Positions 47,736-57,583 of a stretch of DNA of 64,000 nucleotides are shown here, piece after piece (position 1 is the first letter of the stretch; each line of letters starts with the position of its first letter). The position numbers and the translations under genes were made by a program. Source of the DNA: Vibrio sp. B1FLJ16 (GTDB lineage: Bacteria; Pseudomonadota; Gammaproteobacteria; Enterobacterales; Vibrionaceae); assembly GCF_905175385.1 (NCBI RefSeq), contig NZ_HG992749.1:682001-746000 (forward strand). Direction: 5' to 3'. Below the pieces are notes generated by a model, which ran no database searches, had not been told where the DNA came from, and saw nothing but the letters and a program-made list of their open reading frames with translations.

Positions 47736-48860
47736 ATGGTTGAATACACTTCTCAGGTTACATTTTCCCCTCTGGATTTCTCCATGATGTCGCGCGCGAT
47801 TATGCTGGCTAAGCGCGGCATTTATACTACCGCGCCTAACCCAAATGTCGGCTGCGTAATTGTCCGTGACGGTGAGATAGTCGGTGAAGGATATCATCAG
47901 CGTGCAGGTGAACCGCACGCTGAAGTTCACGCAATTAGGATGGCCGGAGATAAAACCGAAGGCGCAACCGCGTATGTCACTCTAGAACCCTGCTCTCACT
48001 ACGGGCGAACGCCTCCCTGTGCTGAAGGATTAATTAAAGCCAAAGTAGCTCGCGTTGTTTGCGCGATGCAAGACCCAAATCCAAAAGTTGCAGGGCGTGG
48101 TATACAGATGCTGCGAGATGCAGGCATAGAGGTCGAAGTTGGTTTGCTGGAAAGTGATGCTTTAGATCTCAACAGGGGCTTCATTAAGTTTATGCAAACC
48201 GGCATGCCTTTTGTTCAGTTGAAGATGGCAGCCAGCCTTGACGGACAAACTGCGCTCGCTAATGGTCGCAGTCAGTGGATCACCTCCCCACAGGCTCGTC
48301 AGGACGTTCAGTGTTTCCGTGCTATCAGTGGCGGGATTCTGTCAACCAGTAAAACGGTTATGGATGATAATGCCTCTTTAAATGTTCGCTGGGATGATTT
48401 ACCCCAAAGTGTACAGTCTCTGTATGCTCCCGAAGACGTTCGACAGCCAGTACGAATCGTTTTAGATCGCCAATGCCAGCTGACTGATGATCTCAAGTTG
48501 TTTAATACCGATGGTGAGCGGCTCATTGTCAGTAAGACCGGTGATATCACTCCTGACTTAGATGAGGCAGGACGAGTTGATCTTGAAACAACGCTGAAAA
48601 CCGTTGCAGCAGAGCATCAAATCAATCACTTATGGGTTGAAGCCGGGGCAACATTCGCGAGTGCACTGATTAAAGCTAACCTTGTAGATGAACTGATCGT
48701 TTATCTTGCGCCAAAACTGATGGGCAGTGATGGCCGAGGTTTGATTGGCGCACTTGGCTTAACCGAAATGGATCAAGCCATCGACTTAGATATTACCGAC
48801 GTTCGAATGGTAGGTGTGGATATTCGCATTTCTGCCACCATCGTGCGCAAAGACAGTTAG
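47736..48860 (+). CDS. ribD: Bifunctional riboflavin deaminase/reductase RibD
   Basis: 374 residues. The N-terminal deaminase (about 15-140) has the zinc motif HAEVHAIR and EPCSHYGRTPPC. The C-terminal reductase (about 150-370) has QLKMAASLDGQTALANGRSQ and WVEAGATFASALI. It converts the GTP cyclohydrolase II product to the uracil intermediate in two steps. Start MVEYTSQ lies seven bases after nrdR. It is followed by ribE 13 bases later. Confidence 0.96.
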   Translation: MVEYTSQVTFSPLDFSMMSRAIMLAKRGIYTTAPNPNVGCVIVRDGEIVGEGYHQRAGEPHAEVHAIRMAGDKTEGATAYVTLEPCSHYGRTPPCAEGLIKAKVARVVCAMQDPNPKVAGRGIQMLRDAGIEVEVGLLESDALDLNRGFIKFMQTGMPFVQLKMAASLDGQTALANGRSQWITSPQARQDVQCFRAISGGILSTSKTVMDDNASLNVRWDDLPQSVQSLYAPEDVRQPVRIVLDRQCQLTDDLKLFNTDGERLIVSKTGDITPDLDEAGRVDLETTLKTVAAEHQINHLWVEAGATFASALIKANLVDELIVYLAPKLMGSDGRGLIGALGLTEMDQAIDLDITDVRMVGVDIRISATIVRKDS

Positions 48861-48873
48861 AAAAGAAGCAATT

Positions 48874-49527
48874 ATGTTCACAGGAATTGTAGAAGCAGTA
48901 GGTAAACTCGCTGCGATTACGCCGAAAGGCGAGGACGTCACCGTAACGGTTGAGACAGGCAAATTAGACATGTCTGATGTAAAACTGGGGGACAGTATCG
49001 CGACCAATGGTGTTTGTTTAACGGTTGTTGATTTTGGCTCCCATTACTACAGCGCTGATTTGTCTCTGGAAACGTTGAAAAAATCTGGTTTTGCCCAATA
49101 TAAAGTGGGTGACAAGGTCAATCTGGAAAAAGCGATGTTACCGACCACACGTTTCGGCGGACACATCGTTTCTGGTCATGTTGATGGTGTCGGTGAAATT
49201 GTTGAACGTCATCAAGTTGGTCGAGCGATTGAGCTTTGGGTCGAGATGCCCGCTGAGATCAGCAAGTATGTAGCTGGTAAAGGTTCAATCACCGTTGACG
49301 GTATTAGCCTAACCGTGAATGATTTACGTAAGAATGCCTTTAAACTGACGATTGTTCCGCACACCAGTGAAGAGACGACCATCGATCAGTTTCAGGTTGG
49401 CCGAAAGGTTAACTTAGAAGTAGATGTGTTAGCTCGTTATATGGAGCGCTTGTTACAAGGCCAGCAAGAAGAGAAACAAGAATCCAGCATCACCATGGAG
49501 TTCTTGCAGAAAAATGGCTTTGCATAA
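48874..49527 (+). CDS. ribE: Riboflavin synthase alpha subunit
   Basis: 217 residues from the ATG at 48874, giving the signature MFTGIVEAVGKL. Two lumazine-binding repeats are seen, each with the pattern (S/T)-x-x-G-V-C-L-T: NGVCLTVVDF and DGISLTVNDL. The enzyme dismutates two 6,7-dimethyl-8-ribityllumazine molecules to riboflavin. Part of the rib run; 96 bases separate it from the next gene, without an evident FMN riboswitch. Confidence 0.95.
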   Translation: MFTGIVEAVGKLAAITPKGEDVTVTVETGKLDMSDVKLGDSIATNGVCLTVVDFGSHYYSADLSLETLKKSGFAQYKVGDKVNLEKAMLPTTRFGGHIVSGHVDGVGEIVERHQVGRAIELWVEMPAEISKYVAGKGSITVDGISLTVNDLRKNAFKLTIVPHTSEETTIDQFQVGRKVNLEVDVLARYMERLLQGQQEEKQESSITMEFLQKNGFA

Positions 49528-49623
49528 TCGCATTCAGAGAACATGAATAGGGCGATTGATTAATACAGGCAAAACTCGAAATGTTGCCGAAAGAATAACT
49601 TTTAGAATAACGGGAAACAGAAT

Positions 49624-50733
49624 ATGCCAATCAGTACACCACAAGAAATTATTGATGATATTCGCGCGGGTAAAATGGTCATCTTGATGGATGATGAAGA
49701 TCGTGAGAATGAAGGTGACTTGATCATGGCTGCCGAGCATATCACGCCGGAAGCGATCAACTTTATGGCTACCTATGGACGCGGCCTGATTTGTCTGACG
49801 ATGACAAAAGAGCGTTGTTCTAGCTTGGGGTTGCCACCCATGGTGCAAGACAACAATGCACAGTACACCACAAACTTTACTGTTTCTATTGAAGCTGCGG
49901 AAGGTGTTACTACTGGGATCTCGGCTGCAGATCGTGCCCGCACTGTCCAGGCTGCTGTTGCTCAAAATGCAAAAGCAGCTGACTTAGTTCAGCCAGGGCA
50001 TATTTTCCCATTGGCTGCTCAAGATGGTGGTGTACTGACACGTGCTGGCCATACAGAAGCTGGTTGCGATTTAGCACGCCTTGCAGGCCTTGAACCAGCA
50101 TCTGTTATTGTTGAAATTCTTAATGATGACGGCACAATGGCTCGTCGCCCTGACCTGGAAATCTTTGGTGAAAAGCATTGCATCAAGCTGGGCACCATTG
50201 CTGATTTGATCGAGTACCGCAATAACACAGAAACCACAATTGAACGCGTTGCTGAGTGTAAGCTACCGACTGAGTTTGGTGAGTTTAAATTGGTTACTTA
50301 CAAAGACACCATCGACAATCAGGTACATTACGCGATGTGCAAAGGTGACTTAAAAGAAAAAGCGCCATTAGTCCGCGTACACCTTCAAGATGTGTTTACT
50401 GATTTGTTACGCAGTGACCGCAGTGCTGAGCGTAGCTGGACTCTGGATAAAGCAATGAAACGCATTGGCGAAGAAGGCGGAGTACTGGTTGTTCTCGGTC
50501 ATGAGGATTCAAGCGAACTTCTGATCCATCGCGTAAAAATGTTTGAAGCGCAAGATAAAGGTCAGGCCCCGACTCTTGCAAAAAAACAGGGTACTTCTCG
50601 TCGTGTTGGTGTTGGCTCGCAAATTCTTGCTGATTTGGGCGTTCATGATATGCGCCTGCTATCATCGACCAATAAAAAATACCACGCGTTAGGCGGCTTT
50701 GGTCTGAACGTTGTAGAGTACGTCTGCGAGTAA
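49624..50733 (+). CDS. ribB: 3,4-dihydroxy-2-butanone 4-phosphate synthase with degenerate RibA domain (RibBX type)
   Basis: 369 residues. The N-terminal RibB domain (1-200) is complete: [52 protein letters not shown]. The C-terminal part (about 207-369) aligns with GTP cyclohydrolase II but lacks its three zinc Cys: [20 protein letters not shown] stands where a CxDxFGSLRCDC-type motif is expected. It therefore cannot be a normal RibA and fits the RibB plus RibX-like variant known from proteobacteria. It supplies the four-carbon unit for ribH, encoded next. A true RibA must be encoded elsewhere. Confidence 0.93.
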   Translation: MPISTPQEIIDDIRAGKMVILMDDEDRENEGDLIMAAEHITPEAINFMATYGRGLICLTMTKERCSSLGLPPMVQDNNAQYTTNFTVSIEAAEGVTTGISAADRARTVQAAVAQNAKAADLVQPGHIFPLAAQDGGVLTRAGHTEAGCDLARLAGLEPASVIVEILNDDGTMARRPDLEIFGEKHCIKLGTIADLIEYRNNTETTIERVAECKLPTEFGEFKLVTYKDTIDNQVHYAMCKGDLKEKAPLVRVHLQDVFTDLLRSDRSAERSWTLDKAMKRIGEEGGVLVVLGHEDSSELLIHRVKMFEAQDKGQAPTLAKKQGTSRRVGVGSQILADLGVHDMRLLSSTNKKYHALGGFGLNVVEYVCE

Positions 50734-50901
50734 CGACTGAATGATAAAGTGCTGGTCCTGAAGAAGCTTATCTTTTTTCTGGCCAGCAACTTGTCACTCC
50801 CGCCAATTTCCATTAGATATTGCTCACAAAATTGTGCTAGAATCCGGCGATTCTCACTTGATGAACATATTTCACTTAAAAATAGAGTTAAAGGAAGGCT
50901 T

Positions 50902-51372
50902 ATGAAAGTGATCGAGGGTGGCTTCCCAGCGCCAAATGCAAAAATTGCTATCGTTATTTCTCGTTTCAACAGTTTTATTAACGAAAGCCTACTTTCTGGT
51001 GCGATCGATACACTAAAGCGTCACGGACAAGTAAGCGATGACAACATTACTGTTGTTCGTTGCCCTGGTGCCGTAGAACTACCTCTGGTTGCTCAGCGCG
51101 TTGCTAAAACTGGCAAATTTGACGCTATTGTTTCTCTGGGTTCAGTTATTCGCGGTGGAACGCCTCACTTTGACTATGTTTGTAGTGAAATGAATAAAGG
51201 TCTGGCACAAGTGTCGATGGAATACAGCATTCCTGTCGCATTCGGTGTTTTGACTGTCGATACTATCGATCAAGCGATTGAACGCGCGGGAACCAAGGCT
51301 GGTAATAAAGGTGCAGAGGCTGCACTAAGCGCACTTGAAATGATTAATGTACTATCTGAAATTGATTCCTAA
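50902..51372 (+). CDS. ribH: 6,7-dimethyl-8-ribityllumazine synthase RibH
   Basis: 156 residues from the ATG at 50902, which has AAGGAAG upstream; the longer in-frame start at 50749 is not credible. RibH joins the ribB product with the pyrimidine made by RibD. Signature parts: [46 protein letters not shown] with the catalytic His, and [20 protein letters not shown]. Its stop overlaps the nusB start by one base. Confidence 0.96.
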   Translation: MKVIEGGFPAPNAKIAIVISRFNSFINESLLSGAIDTLKRHGQVSDDNITVVRCPGAVELPLVAQRVAKTGKFDAIVSLGSVIRGGTPHFDYVCSEMNKGLAQVSMEYSIPVAFGVLTVDTIDQAIERAGTKAGNKGAEAALSALEMINVLSEIDS

Positions 51373-51839
51373 TGGGGGCCAGTGTGAAACCAGCCGCACG
51401 TCGTAATGCACGTCAATTCGCTTTACAGGCGATCTACTCATGGCAAATTACTAAAGAGAATGTTGCCAAGATTGAAGAACAGTTTTTGTCTGGCGACAAA
51501 TACGATGAAGAAGAACTTCACGCATCAGAGCCGGCTCTTGCTGCTCCAGAAACTGACGTAGAGTACTTTCGTGAACTACTAAGCGGTGTTGTACTTAGCC
51601 ACACTGAGCTAGATAGCAAGATTCGTCCATATGTATCTCGTCCGATGCAGGATCTGGATATGATGGAGCTTGCGCTTCTTCGCCTTGCTATGTACGAAAT
51701 GACTCGTCGTGAAGATGTGCCTTACAAAGTAGTGATTAACGAAGCGATCGAACTTGCAAAAGTATTCGCAGCGGAAGACAGTCACAAATTTGTGAACGGT
51801 GTGCTAGATAAAGCCGCACCACATGTTCGCAAGAAATAA
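51372..51839 (+). CDS. nusB: Transcription antitermination factor NusB
   Basis: 155 residues, all-helical RNA-binding protein that acts with NusE (S10) at boxA in rRNA operons. The start [20 protein letters not shown] is typical for Vibrio; a GTG at 51384 is a possible alternative. [19 protein letters not shown] and KFVNGVLDK are the family hallmarks. The ATG overlaps the ribH stop by one base. A perfect terminator follows, though thiL continues on the same strand. Confidence 0.97.
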   Translation: MGASVKPAARRNARQFALQAIYSWQITKENVAKIEEQFLSGDKYDEEELHASEPALAAPETDVEYFRELLSGVVLSHTELDSKIRPYVSRPMQDLDMMELALLRLAMYEMTRREDVPYKVVINEAIELAKVFAAEDSHKFVNGVLDKAAPHVRKK

Positions 51840-51852
51840 CGATTTCTTCTAT

Positions 51853-51885
51853 AAAAAGGTCAGCAATTGCTGACCTTTTTTATGT
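51853..51885 (+). terminator. Terminator after nusB
   Basis: A perfect 28-base palindrome (51853-51880) centred on CAATTG with an A-run before and T-run after. It should lower but not necessarily abolish read-through to thiL. Confidence 0.92.
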
Positions 51886-51926
51886 CAAAAAATAGATATA
51901 GATAAAAAGATAATTATAGATAAATT

Positions 51927-52892
51927 ATGTCTGGTGAATTTAACCTGATCGACAAGTACTTCGTCGGTCGTCAGAGCCAACGAAAAGATGTTTACCTAGC
52001 TGCGGGGGATGATTGTGCGCTAGTCAAAGCGCCAGCCAATGTTCAAATTGCAGTCAGCACTGATACCCTGGTGTCTGGTACACACTTTCTTCCTGAAGCG
52101 AACCCTGCCTGGGTTGCCCATAAAGCGCTGGCTTCAAACATCAGTGATTTAGCTGCGATGGGCGCCACACCTGCATGGGTGAGTTTCGCCTTAACCATGC
52201 CTGAAGTTGATGAGGAGTGGTTAGCCCCGTTCTGTGATGCTTTCTTTGCGTTAGCCGATTACTTTGGAATTCAGCTTATTGGCGGGGATACGACTAAAGG
52301 GCCGCTGAGTTTAACTCTGACCGTACAAGGTTTTGTTCCTGAAGGGAAAGCACTAACACGTTCTGGCGCTAAAGTAGGGGATTGGGTATACGTGACGGGA
52401 AGCTTAGGTGATGCTAAGGCAGGTCTGGATGTTATTTTAGATAACTCTCTTCGCAGTCGCATAGGTGCTGAAGGCCTGGAGAAAGCTCACTACCTGAGTA
52501 CTCCCAGGGTATTGGCAGGACAGGCGTTAGTTGGTTTAGCTTCTTCTGCTATCGATATCTCAGATGGTTTAATCTCTGATATCAAACATATCCTGAAACG
52601 CTCGCAAGTCGGGGTCAGTATTGATGTTTCCCAATTGCCTATCTCTACAGAACTGGTACAGTTTTTAGATGATAAGGTCAGCGCTCAGCAGTATGCTTTA
52701 TCCAGTGGAGAAGAGTATGAGTTGTGTTTTACCGTATCTGAACAAAACCACGGTTCATTGCAAAGCGCTTTATCTCATATTGGCTGTAAAGTGACATGTA
52801 TTGGCCAGATTCGGCCAAACGGCACGTTTGAACTTCACGATAATAATCAACCTCTTGACTGGAACTTAAGTGGTTTCGACCATTTTAAGTAA
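51927..52892 (+). CDS. thiL: Thiamine-monophosphate kinase ThiL
   Basis: 321 residues of the PurM/ThiL fold. ThiL makes thiamine diphosphate from thiamine monophosphate and ATP. Motifs: GEFNLIDKYF at the start, GDDCALV, STDTLVSGTHF, NISDLAAMGATP, and QLIGGDTTKGPLSLTLT, with the acidic metal-binding residues kept; AIDISDGLISD further on. It is followed 40 bases later by pgpA, the usual partner. Confidence 0.96.
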   Translation: MSGEFNLIDKYFVGRQSQRKDVYLAAGDDCALVKAPANVQIAVSTDTLVSGTHFLPEANPAWVAHKALASNISDLAAMGATPAWVSFALTMPEVDEEWLAPFCDAFFALADYFGIQLIGGDTTKGPLSLTLTVQGFVPEGKALTRSGAKVGDWVYVTGSLGDAKAGLDVILDNSLRSRIGAEGLEKAHYLSTPRVLAGQALVGLASSAIDISDGLISDIKHILKRSQVGVSIDVSQLPISTELVQFLDDKVSAQQYALSSGEEYELCFTVSEQNHGSLQSALSHIGCKVTCIGQIRPNGTFELHDNNQPLDWNLSGFDHFK

Positions 52893-52931
52893 CCAATATG
52901 GAAACAAAACAAGCAGTATAGGCGTAAGGAT

Positions 52932-53438
52932 ATGACTAACCCTCTCTCTCTAATTTCATTAAAGAACCCGTGGCATTTGCTGGCGACAGGGTTTGGCAGC
53001 GGCTTGTCACCTGTTGTTCCTGGAACGATGGGGACATTGGCTGCGGTACCCTTCTTTTTACTGCTGGCTCAGCTGCCATTTTCTGCTTATATCGTTGCTG
53101 TACTTCTGTCGTGTGTTATTGGTGTGAAAATCTGTCAGGTGACGTCTGATGACATGAAAGTTCACGATCATGGTTCGATAGTCTGGGATGAGTTTGCGGG
53201 CTTTTGGATTACGATGAGTATTGTTCCTGCTCTGAACATTCCTTTAACCGAATGGAAATGGCTGTTGACCGGTTTTATCCTGTTCCGCTTCTTCGATATG
53301 GTTAAGCCTTGGCCTATCGGCTGGCTGGATAAGCGCGTTCACGGCGGATTAGGCATCATGGTTGATGATATCGTGGCTGGTATTATGGCGGGTATTGCGC
53401 TGTTTTTAGTGGCGCATTATGCGGGTTGGATGAGCTAG
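52932..53438 (+). CDS. pgpA: Phosphatidylglycerophosphatase A
   Basis: 168 residues with about four membrane segments. PgpA removes the phosphate from phosphatidylglycerophosphate at the inner membrane to give phosphatidylglycerol. Conserved parts: GFGSGLSPVVPGTMGTLAAV, HDHGSIVWDEFAGFWI and VDDIVAGIMAGI, with the acidic metal ligands. Last gene of the run, with a bidirectional terminator before the convergent dxs. Confidence 0.95.
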   Translation: MTNPLSLISLKNPWHLLATGFGSGLSPVVPGTMGTLAAVPFFLLLAQLPFSAYIVAVLLSCVIGVKICQVTSDDMKVHDHGSIVWDEFAGFWITMSIVPALNIPLTEWKWLLTGFILFRFFDMVKPWPIGWLDKRVHGGLGIMVDDIVAGIMAGIALFLVAHYAGWMS

Positions 53439-53462
53439 TAGCTCAAATGTTCTCAATGAAAC

Positions 53463-53495
53463 AAAAAAGGGATGCGATAACGCATCCCTTTGTGT
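53463..53495. terminator. Bidirectional terminator between pgpA and dxs
   Basis: AAGGGATGCG (53467-53476) pairs perfectly with CGCATCCCTT (53481-53490). The minus strand has a better T-run than the plus strand. Confidence 0.88.
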
Positions 53496-53507
53496 AGTCA
53501 GTCGAAG

Positions 53508-55373
53508 TTACTTCGCTAGGTAGTCATTGATGGATTTTTCAATCCCTCTGGCATCAAGGCCAAGCTCTTGGTGTAGCTCTTCCTGAGTCCCCTGATGAAT
53601 GAACTTATCAGGCAGACCAAGGTTCAGTACAGGCTTGATGATTTTCTCTTTCATCATGAACTCGACGACACCTGCACCCGCACCGCCAGCGATGGCGTTT
53701 TCTTCAAGAGTGATCAGAACATCATGTTCGTCAGCCAACTGACGAATTAATTCTTCATCCAGCGGTTTAACAAAGCGCATATCAGCAACCGTTACGTCAA
53801 GACTCTCTGCGGCTTCTAAAGCGCTCTCCAGGAAAGTACCAAAGCTCAGTATGGCAACTTTCTTACCTTGACGTACTACTCGGCCTTTACCAATTTCAAG
53901 CGCGGTAAACTCACTTTCAATTTCGGTGCCCATACCGTTGCCACGCGGGTAACGAACTGCACTTGGACCAGTATGCTTGTGACCTGTGTAGAGCATTTGA
54001 CGACACTCGTTTTCGTCGCTTGGTGCCATGATAACCATGTTAGGGATGCAGCGCATAAAGCTCAGGTCAAACGCACCCTGGTGAGTCTGGCCATCAGCAC
54101 CGACCAGACCTGCCCGGTCGATAGCAAACATCACAGGCAAGTCCATAATCGCGATATCATGGATCAGCTGATCGTAACCACGCTGCAAGAATGTTGAGTA
54201 GATCGCGACAATCGGGTGGTTACCAGCAATAGCCATACCGGTAGCAAGCGTCACAGCGTGTTGCTCTGCAATTGCTACATCAAAGTATTGCTCTGGATAC
54301 TCTTTCGAGAAACGCACCATACCGGAGCCTTCACGCATTGCTGGCGTAATTGCCATCAGCTTAGGATCTTGTGCGGCCATGTCACATAAGAAATCACCAA
54401 AGATCTTTGAGAACGTCGGCTTACCGCCGCTGCTCTTTGGCAAGCTATCGTGTGATGGGTCGAACTTCGGTACACCGTGATAGCCGATAGGATCTTTTTC
54501 TGCAGGCTCGTAACCTTTGCCTTTCTTGGTCATGATGTGCAGGAACTGAGGGCCTTTCAGCTCTCGCATGTTCTTAAGAGTCTGAACAAGTTCATTCACA
54601 TCGTGTCCATCGACAGGACCAATGTAATTAAAACCGAATTCTTCGAATAGTGTACCAGGTACAACCATGCCTTTCAGGTGTTCCTCAGTACGGCGAACCA
54701 GCTCTTTAATTGGTGGTACGCCAGAAAGTACTTTCTTACCACCTTCACGAATCGAGGTGTACAGGCTTCCAGACAGCACTTTGGCTAAGTGATTGTTTAG
54801 CGCCCCGACGTTTTCCGAAATCGACATTTCATTGTCGTTCAGGATCACCAGCATATCTGAATGAACATCACCGGCGTGGTTCATTGCTTCGAATGCCATG
54901 CCAGCGGTAATCGCACCGTCACCGATGACGCTTACGACCTTACGCCCTTTACCCTCTTTTTCGGCGCTGATGGCCATACCAAGAGCAGCACTAATAGAAG
55001 TTGAAGAATGACCGACAGACAATGTGTCGTACTCGCTTTCAGGACGCCAAGGGAACGGGTGCAAACCACCTTTTTGGCGGATAGTCGGCATTTTATCACG
55101 ACGTCCTGTCAGGATTTTATGTGGGTAAGCCTGGTGGCCCACATCCCAGATTAACTGGTCTACGGGTGTGTTGTATACATAATGCAGGGCAACAGTAAGC
55201 TCTACTGTACCTAAGCCAGACGCTAGGTGTCCGCTTGATTGACTCACTGAATTTAGCAGATACGTTCGAAGCTCATCACACAGAGTTGGTAATGTTTCTT
55301 TAGGAAGAAGACGTAGTTCTTCCGGAGTATTTGCTAACGCCAGTGTCGGGTATTTTGAAATATCAAGAGTCAT
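53508..55373 (-). CDS. dxs: 1-deoxy-D-xylulose-5-phosphate synthase Dxs
   Basis: 621 residues. Dxs condenses pyruvate and glyceraldehyde-3-phosphate with thiamine diphosphate, the first step of the MEP isoprenoid route. Motifs: [15 protein letters not shown], the ThDP motif [18 protein letters not shown], the catalytic Glu region [17 protein letters not shown], and [19 protein letters not shown]. It ends the minus-strand operon xseB-ispA-dxs, the same order as in E. coli. Confidence 0.97.
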   Translation of the reverse strand: MTLDISKYPTLALANTPEELRLLPKETLPTLCDELRTYLLNSVSQSSGHLASGLGTVELTVALHYVYNTPVDQLIWDVGHQAYPHKILTGRRDKMPTIRQKGGLHPFPWRPESEYDTLSVGHSSTSISAALGMAISAEKEGKGRKVVSVIGDGAITAGMAFEAMNHAGDVHSDMLVILNDNEMSISENVGALNNHLAKVLSGSLYTSIREGGKKVLSGVPPIKELVRRTEEHLKGMVVPGTLFEEFGFNYIGPVDGHDVNELVQTLKNMRELKGPQFLHIMTKKGKGYEPAEKDPIGYHGVPKFDPSHDSLPKSSGGKPTFSKIFGDFLCDMAAQDPKLMAITPAMREGSGMVRFSKEYPEQYFDVAIAEQHAVTLATGMAIAGNHPIVAIYSTFLQRGYDQLIHDIAIMDLPVMFAIDRAGLVGADGQTHQGAFDLSFMRCIPNMVIMAPSDENECRQMLYTGHKHTGPSAVRYPRGNGMGTEIESEFTALEIGKGRVVRQGKKVAILSFGTFLESALEAAESLDVTVADMRFVKPLDEELIRQLADEHDVLITLEENAIAGGAGAGVVEFMMKEKIIKPVLNLGLPDKFIHQGTQEELHQELGLDARGIEKSINDYLAK

Positions 55374-55393
55374 ATAAATGCGCGCTTATAGTG

Positions 55394-56290
55394 TTAATTC
55401 TTGCGCTCGATGACATATCGGGCGAACTCTTCAAGTAACTGAGTGTTGTATGGGATAGCTTCCAATGCCTGAAGCGCTTCCTGTAACAAAGAGTGGGCTT
55501 TCTCTTTCGCCCCCTCTAAACCCAGTAGGGATGGGTAAGTGCTCTTATTAAGTTCTTGATCCGAACCTTGAGGCTTACCCAATGTTTGTGTATCACTGAT
55601 GATATCAAGAATATCGTCTTGAACCTGAAACGCCAAACCAATTGCTCTAGAATAGCGCTCTAAATACGGTAAAACTTTGATGCCTTTCTCACCAGCGGCC
55701 AAAGCTCCTAACTTAACTGCACAATCAATCAGGGCTCCGGTTTTATTACGATGTATATTTTCCATCTCTTCAAGAGAGATCTGGCGGTTTTCAGCGCCTA
55801 AATCTAATGCCTGGCCGACACACATACCACTGGCTCCGGATGCATGAGCGAGTGCTTTTACCATATTGATACGTTGATGTTCCGCATCAGGGTTTAGTGT
55901 ACCTTCAGCAATGATAGTAAAGGCCAGGGTTTGCAGTGAGTCACCTGTGAGTATCGCGGTCGCTTCATCAAACTTGATGTGACAGGTAGGCTGACCGCGA
56001 CGTAGCTCATCATCATCCATTGCCGGAAGATCATCATGGATAAGTGAGTAAGCGTGAATACACTCAATCGCAGCGGCGGGTGTGTCTAAATCTTCAGGCT
56101 CGCAACCAAGCATTTGACCTGTGATGTAAACCAGAAAAGGGCGAACGCGTTTTCCGCCCAATAAAAGGCCATACTTCATTGCCTGAATCAATGGTTGTTC
56201 TTGGTATGGAAGCTGCTCTAACCACAAATTCAGTTGTTGATTGTTTCGTTGTTGAAAAGACGTCAATGTCTGTTGCATCACATTGCTCAC
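55394..56290 (-). CDS. ispA: Farnesyl diphosphate synthase IspA
   Basis: 298 residues from a GTG at 56290; an ATG four codons downstream (56278) is a good alternative and would align as well with E. coli. The trans-prenyltransferase motifs are complete: LLGGKRVRPFLVYITG, first Asp-rich motif DDLPAMDDDELRRG, and second Asp-rich motif AFQVQDDILDI. IspA makes farnesyl diphosphate, used for undecaprenyl phosphate, quinones and heme O. It lies 20 bases before dxs and ten bases after xseB. Confidence 0.95.
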   Translation of the reverse strand: MSNVMQQTLTSFQQRNNQQLNLWLEQLPYQEQPLIQAMKYGLLLGGKRVRPFLVYITGQMLGCEPEDLDTPAAAIECIHAYSLIHDDLPAMDDDELRRGQPTCHIKFDEATAILTGDSLQTLAFTIIAEGTLNPDAEHQRINMVKALAHASGASGMCVGQALDLGAENRQISLEEMENIHRNKTGALIDCAVKLGALAAGEKGIKVLPYLERYSRAIGLAFQVQDDILDIISDTQTLGKPQGSDQELNKSTYPSLLGLEGAKEKAHSLLQEALQALEAIPYNTQLLEEFARYVIERKN

Positions 56291-56299
56291 TACTTATTA

Positions 56300-56542
56300 T
56301 TATTCTGAATCTGGGGTGAAGTCACTCAGAGGTGCTTCATCATCTTCACTAAGAAGAATACTTACGCGTTGTTCTGCGTCGCTTAGCTTTGTTTGGCCAG
56401 CACGAGCAAGGGCAATGCCACGTTCAAATTTACGTAATGCATCATCTAGGGCAAGATCGCCATTTTCTAATTGATCAACCAAGCTATCAAGCTCTTCAAT
56501 GGTTGCTTCGAAGGTCATGTTTTCTGGTTTCTTAACCGCCAT
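56300..56542 (-). CDS. xseB: Exodeoxyribonuclease VII small subunit XseB
   Basis: 80 residues, same as E. coli. XseB with XseA forms a nuclease for single-stranded DNA. The typical segment TFEATIEELDSLVDQLENGD is followed by LALDDALRKFERGIALAR. First gene of the xseB-ispA-dxs operon, divergent from pomAB with 265 bases between them. Confidence 0.95.
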   Translation of the reverse strand: MAVKKPENMTFEATIEELDSLVDQLENGDLALDDALRKFERGIALARAGQTKLSDAEQRVSILLSEDDEAPLSDFTPDSE

Positions 56543-56725
56543 CTCTTCTCTGCCTTTATTAAGCCGCTCATAGGATGCACGAAAGTTACCTTAGCCTAGT
56601 AACTTGGTCAAATTTAACCTTACATAATTGTCACAAAATTGGCTCTAAATGTGTCTGAGTAGTGAAAGTCCCCGTTTTACTAAAGATTGCTGGTGTTAAT
56701 TTGTGAACTGTTAGCTAAGATTTCC

Positions 56726-56753
56726 CTAAAAGTTTTCTGCACGTTGTCGATAC
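56726..56753 (+). promoter_or_regulatory. Candidate sigma-28 (FliA) promoter of pomAB
   Basis: CTAAA ending at 56730, exactly 15 bases, then GTCGATAC (56746-56753) resembles the flagellar consensus TAAA-N15-GCCGATAA. It lies about 55 bases before the pomA start. Motor genes are late, FliA-dependent genes in many bacteria. Confidence 0.6.
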
Positions 56754-56807
56754 AATGAGTAATTCGCCTCAAAAGGCAACAGTTAAATAGAGCATGAGGA
56801 GTGCTTT

Positions 56808-57569
56808 GTGGATTTAGCAACTCTATTAGGTTTGATTGGTGGTCTTGCATTCGTCGTGATGGCGATGGTGCTTGGTGGCAGCTTCGGCATGTATGTCGAC
56901 GTCACATCGATCCTTATCGTTGTCGGTGGTTCAACCTTCGTCGTGCTGATGAAGTTCACGATTGGTCAATTCTTCGCTGCAGCCAAAATCGCGGGTAAAG
57001 CCTTCATGTTTAAAGCGGATGAGCCGGAAGACCTGATCGCAAAAATTGTTGAGATGGCAGATGCGGCACGTAAAGGTGGCTTTCTTGCGTTAGAAGAAAT
57101 GGAAATCAATAACACCTTTATGCAGAAAGGCATCGACCTTTTAGTAGATGGTCATGACGCTGATGTTGTTCGCGCAGCTCTCAAAAAAGATATCGCTCTG
57201 ACCGATGAGCGACATACACAAGGGACCGGTGTTTTCCGTGCGTTTGGTGACGTTGCGCCGGCGATGGGGATGATCGGTACTTTGGTTGGTCTGGTAGCGA
57301 TGCTTTCTAATATGGACGACCCAAAATCTATCGGCCCCGCGATGGCTATTGCGCTATTAACAACGCTTTATGGTGCAATTCTGTCAAACATGGTGTTTTT
57401 CCCTATTGCCGATAAGCTCGCTTTACGCCGTAATCAGGAAACACTCAATCGCCGCTTGATCATGGATGGTGTCCTCGCTATTCAGGATGGCCAGAACCCG
57501 CGAGTTATCGACAGCTACCTGAAAAACTATCTCAATGAAGGCAAGCGTAGCCTTGATATGGACGAGTAA
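56808..57569 (+). CDS. pomA: Sodium-type flagellar stator protein PomA
   Basis: 253 residues from a GTG with GAGGAG seven bases upstream, giving MDLATLLGLIGGLAFVVMAM, the known N-terminus of Vibrio PomA. It has four membrane segments with a large cytoplasmic loop (KADEPEDLIAKIVEMADAAR) and the VFRAFGDVAPAMGMIGTLVG segment containing the Pro of helix 3. With PomB it forms the Na+-driven stator of the polar flagellum. The C-terminus NEGKRSLDMDE is close to V. alginolyticus PomA. Confidence 0.97.
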   Translation: MDLATLLGLIGGLAFVVMAMVLGGSFGMYVDVTSILIVVGGSTFVVLMKFTIGQFFAAAKIAGKAFMFKADEPEDLIAKIVEMADAARKGGFLALEEMEINNTFMQKGIDLLVDGHDADVVRAALKKDIALTDERHTQGTGVFRAFGDVAPAMGMIGTLVGLVAMLSNMDDPKSIGPAMAIALLTTLYGAILSNMVFFPIADKLALRRNQETLNRRLIMDGVLAIQDGQNPRVIDSYLKNYLNEGKRSLDMDE

Positions 57570-57583
57570 TCAGGAGAGTAGTG

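Noticed and set aside
49528..50901. FMN riboswitch in the rib cluster
   Set aside because: The gaps before ribB and ribH are short and lack the conserved RFN element segments.
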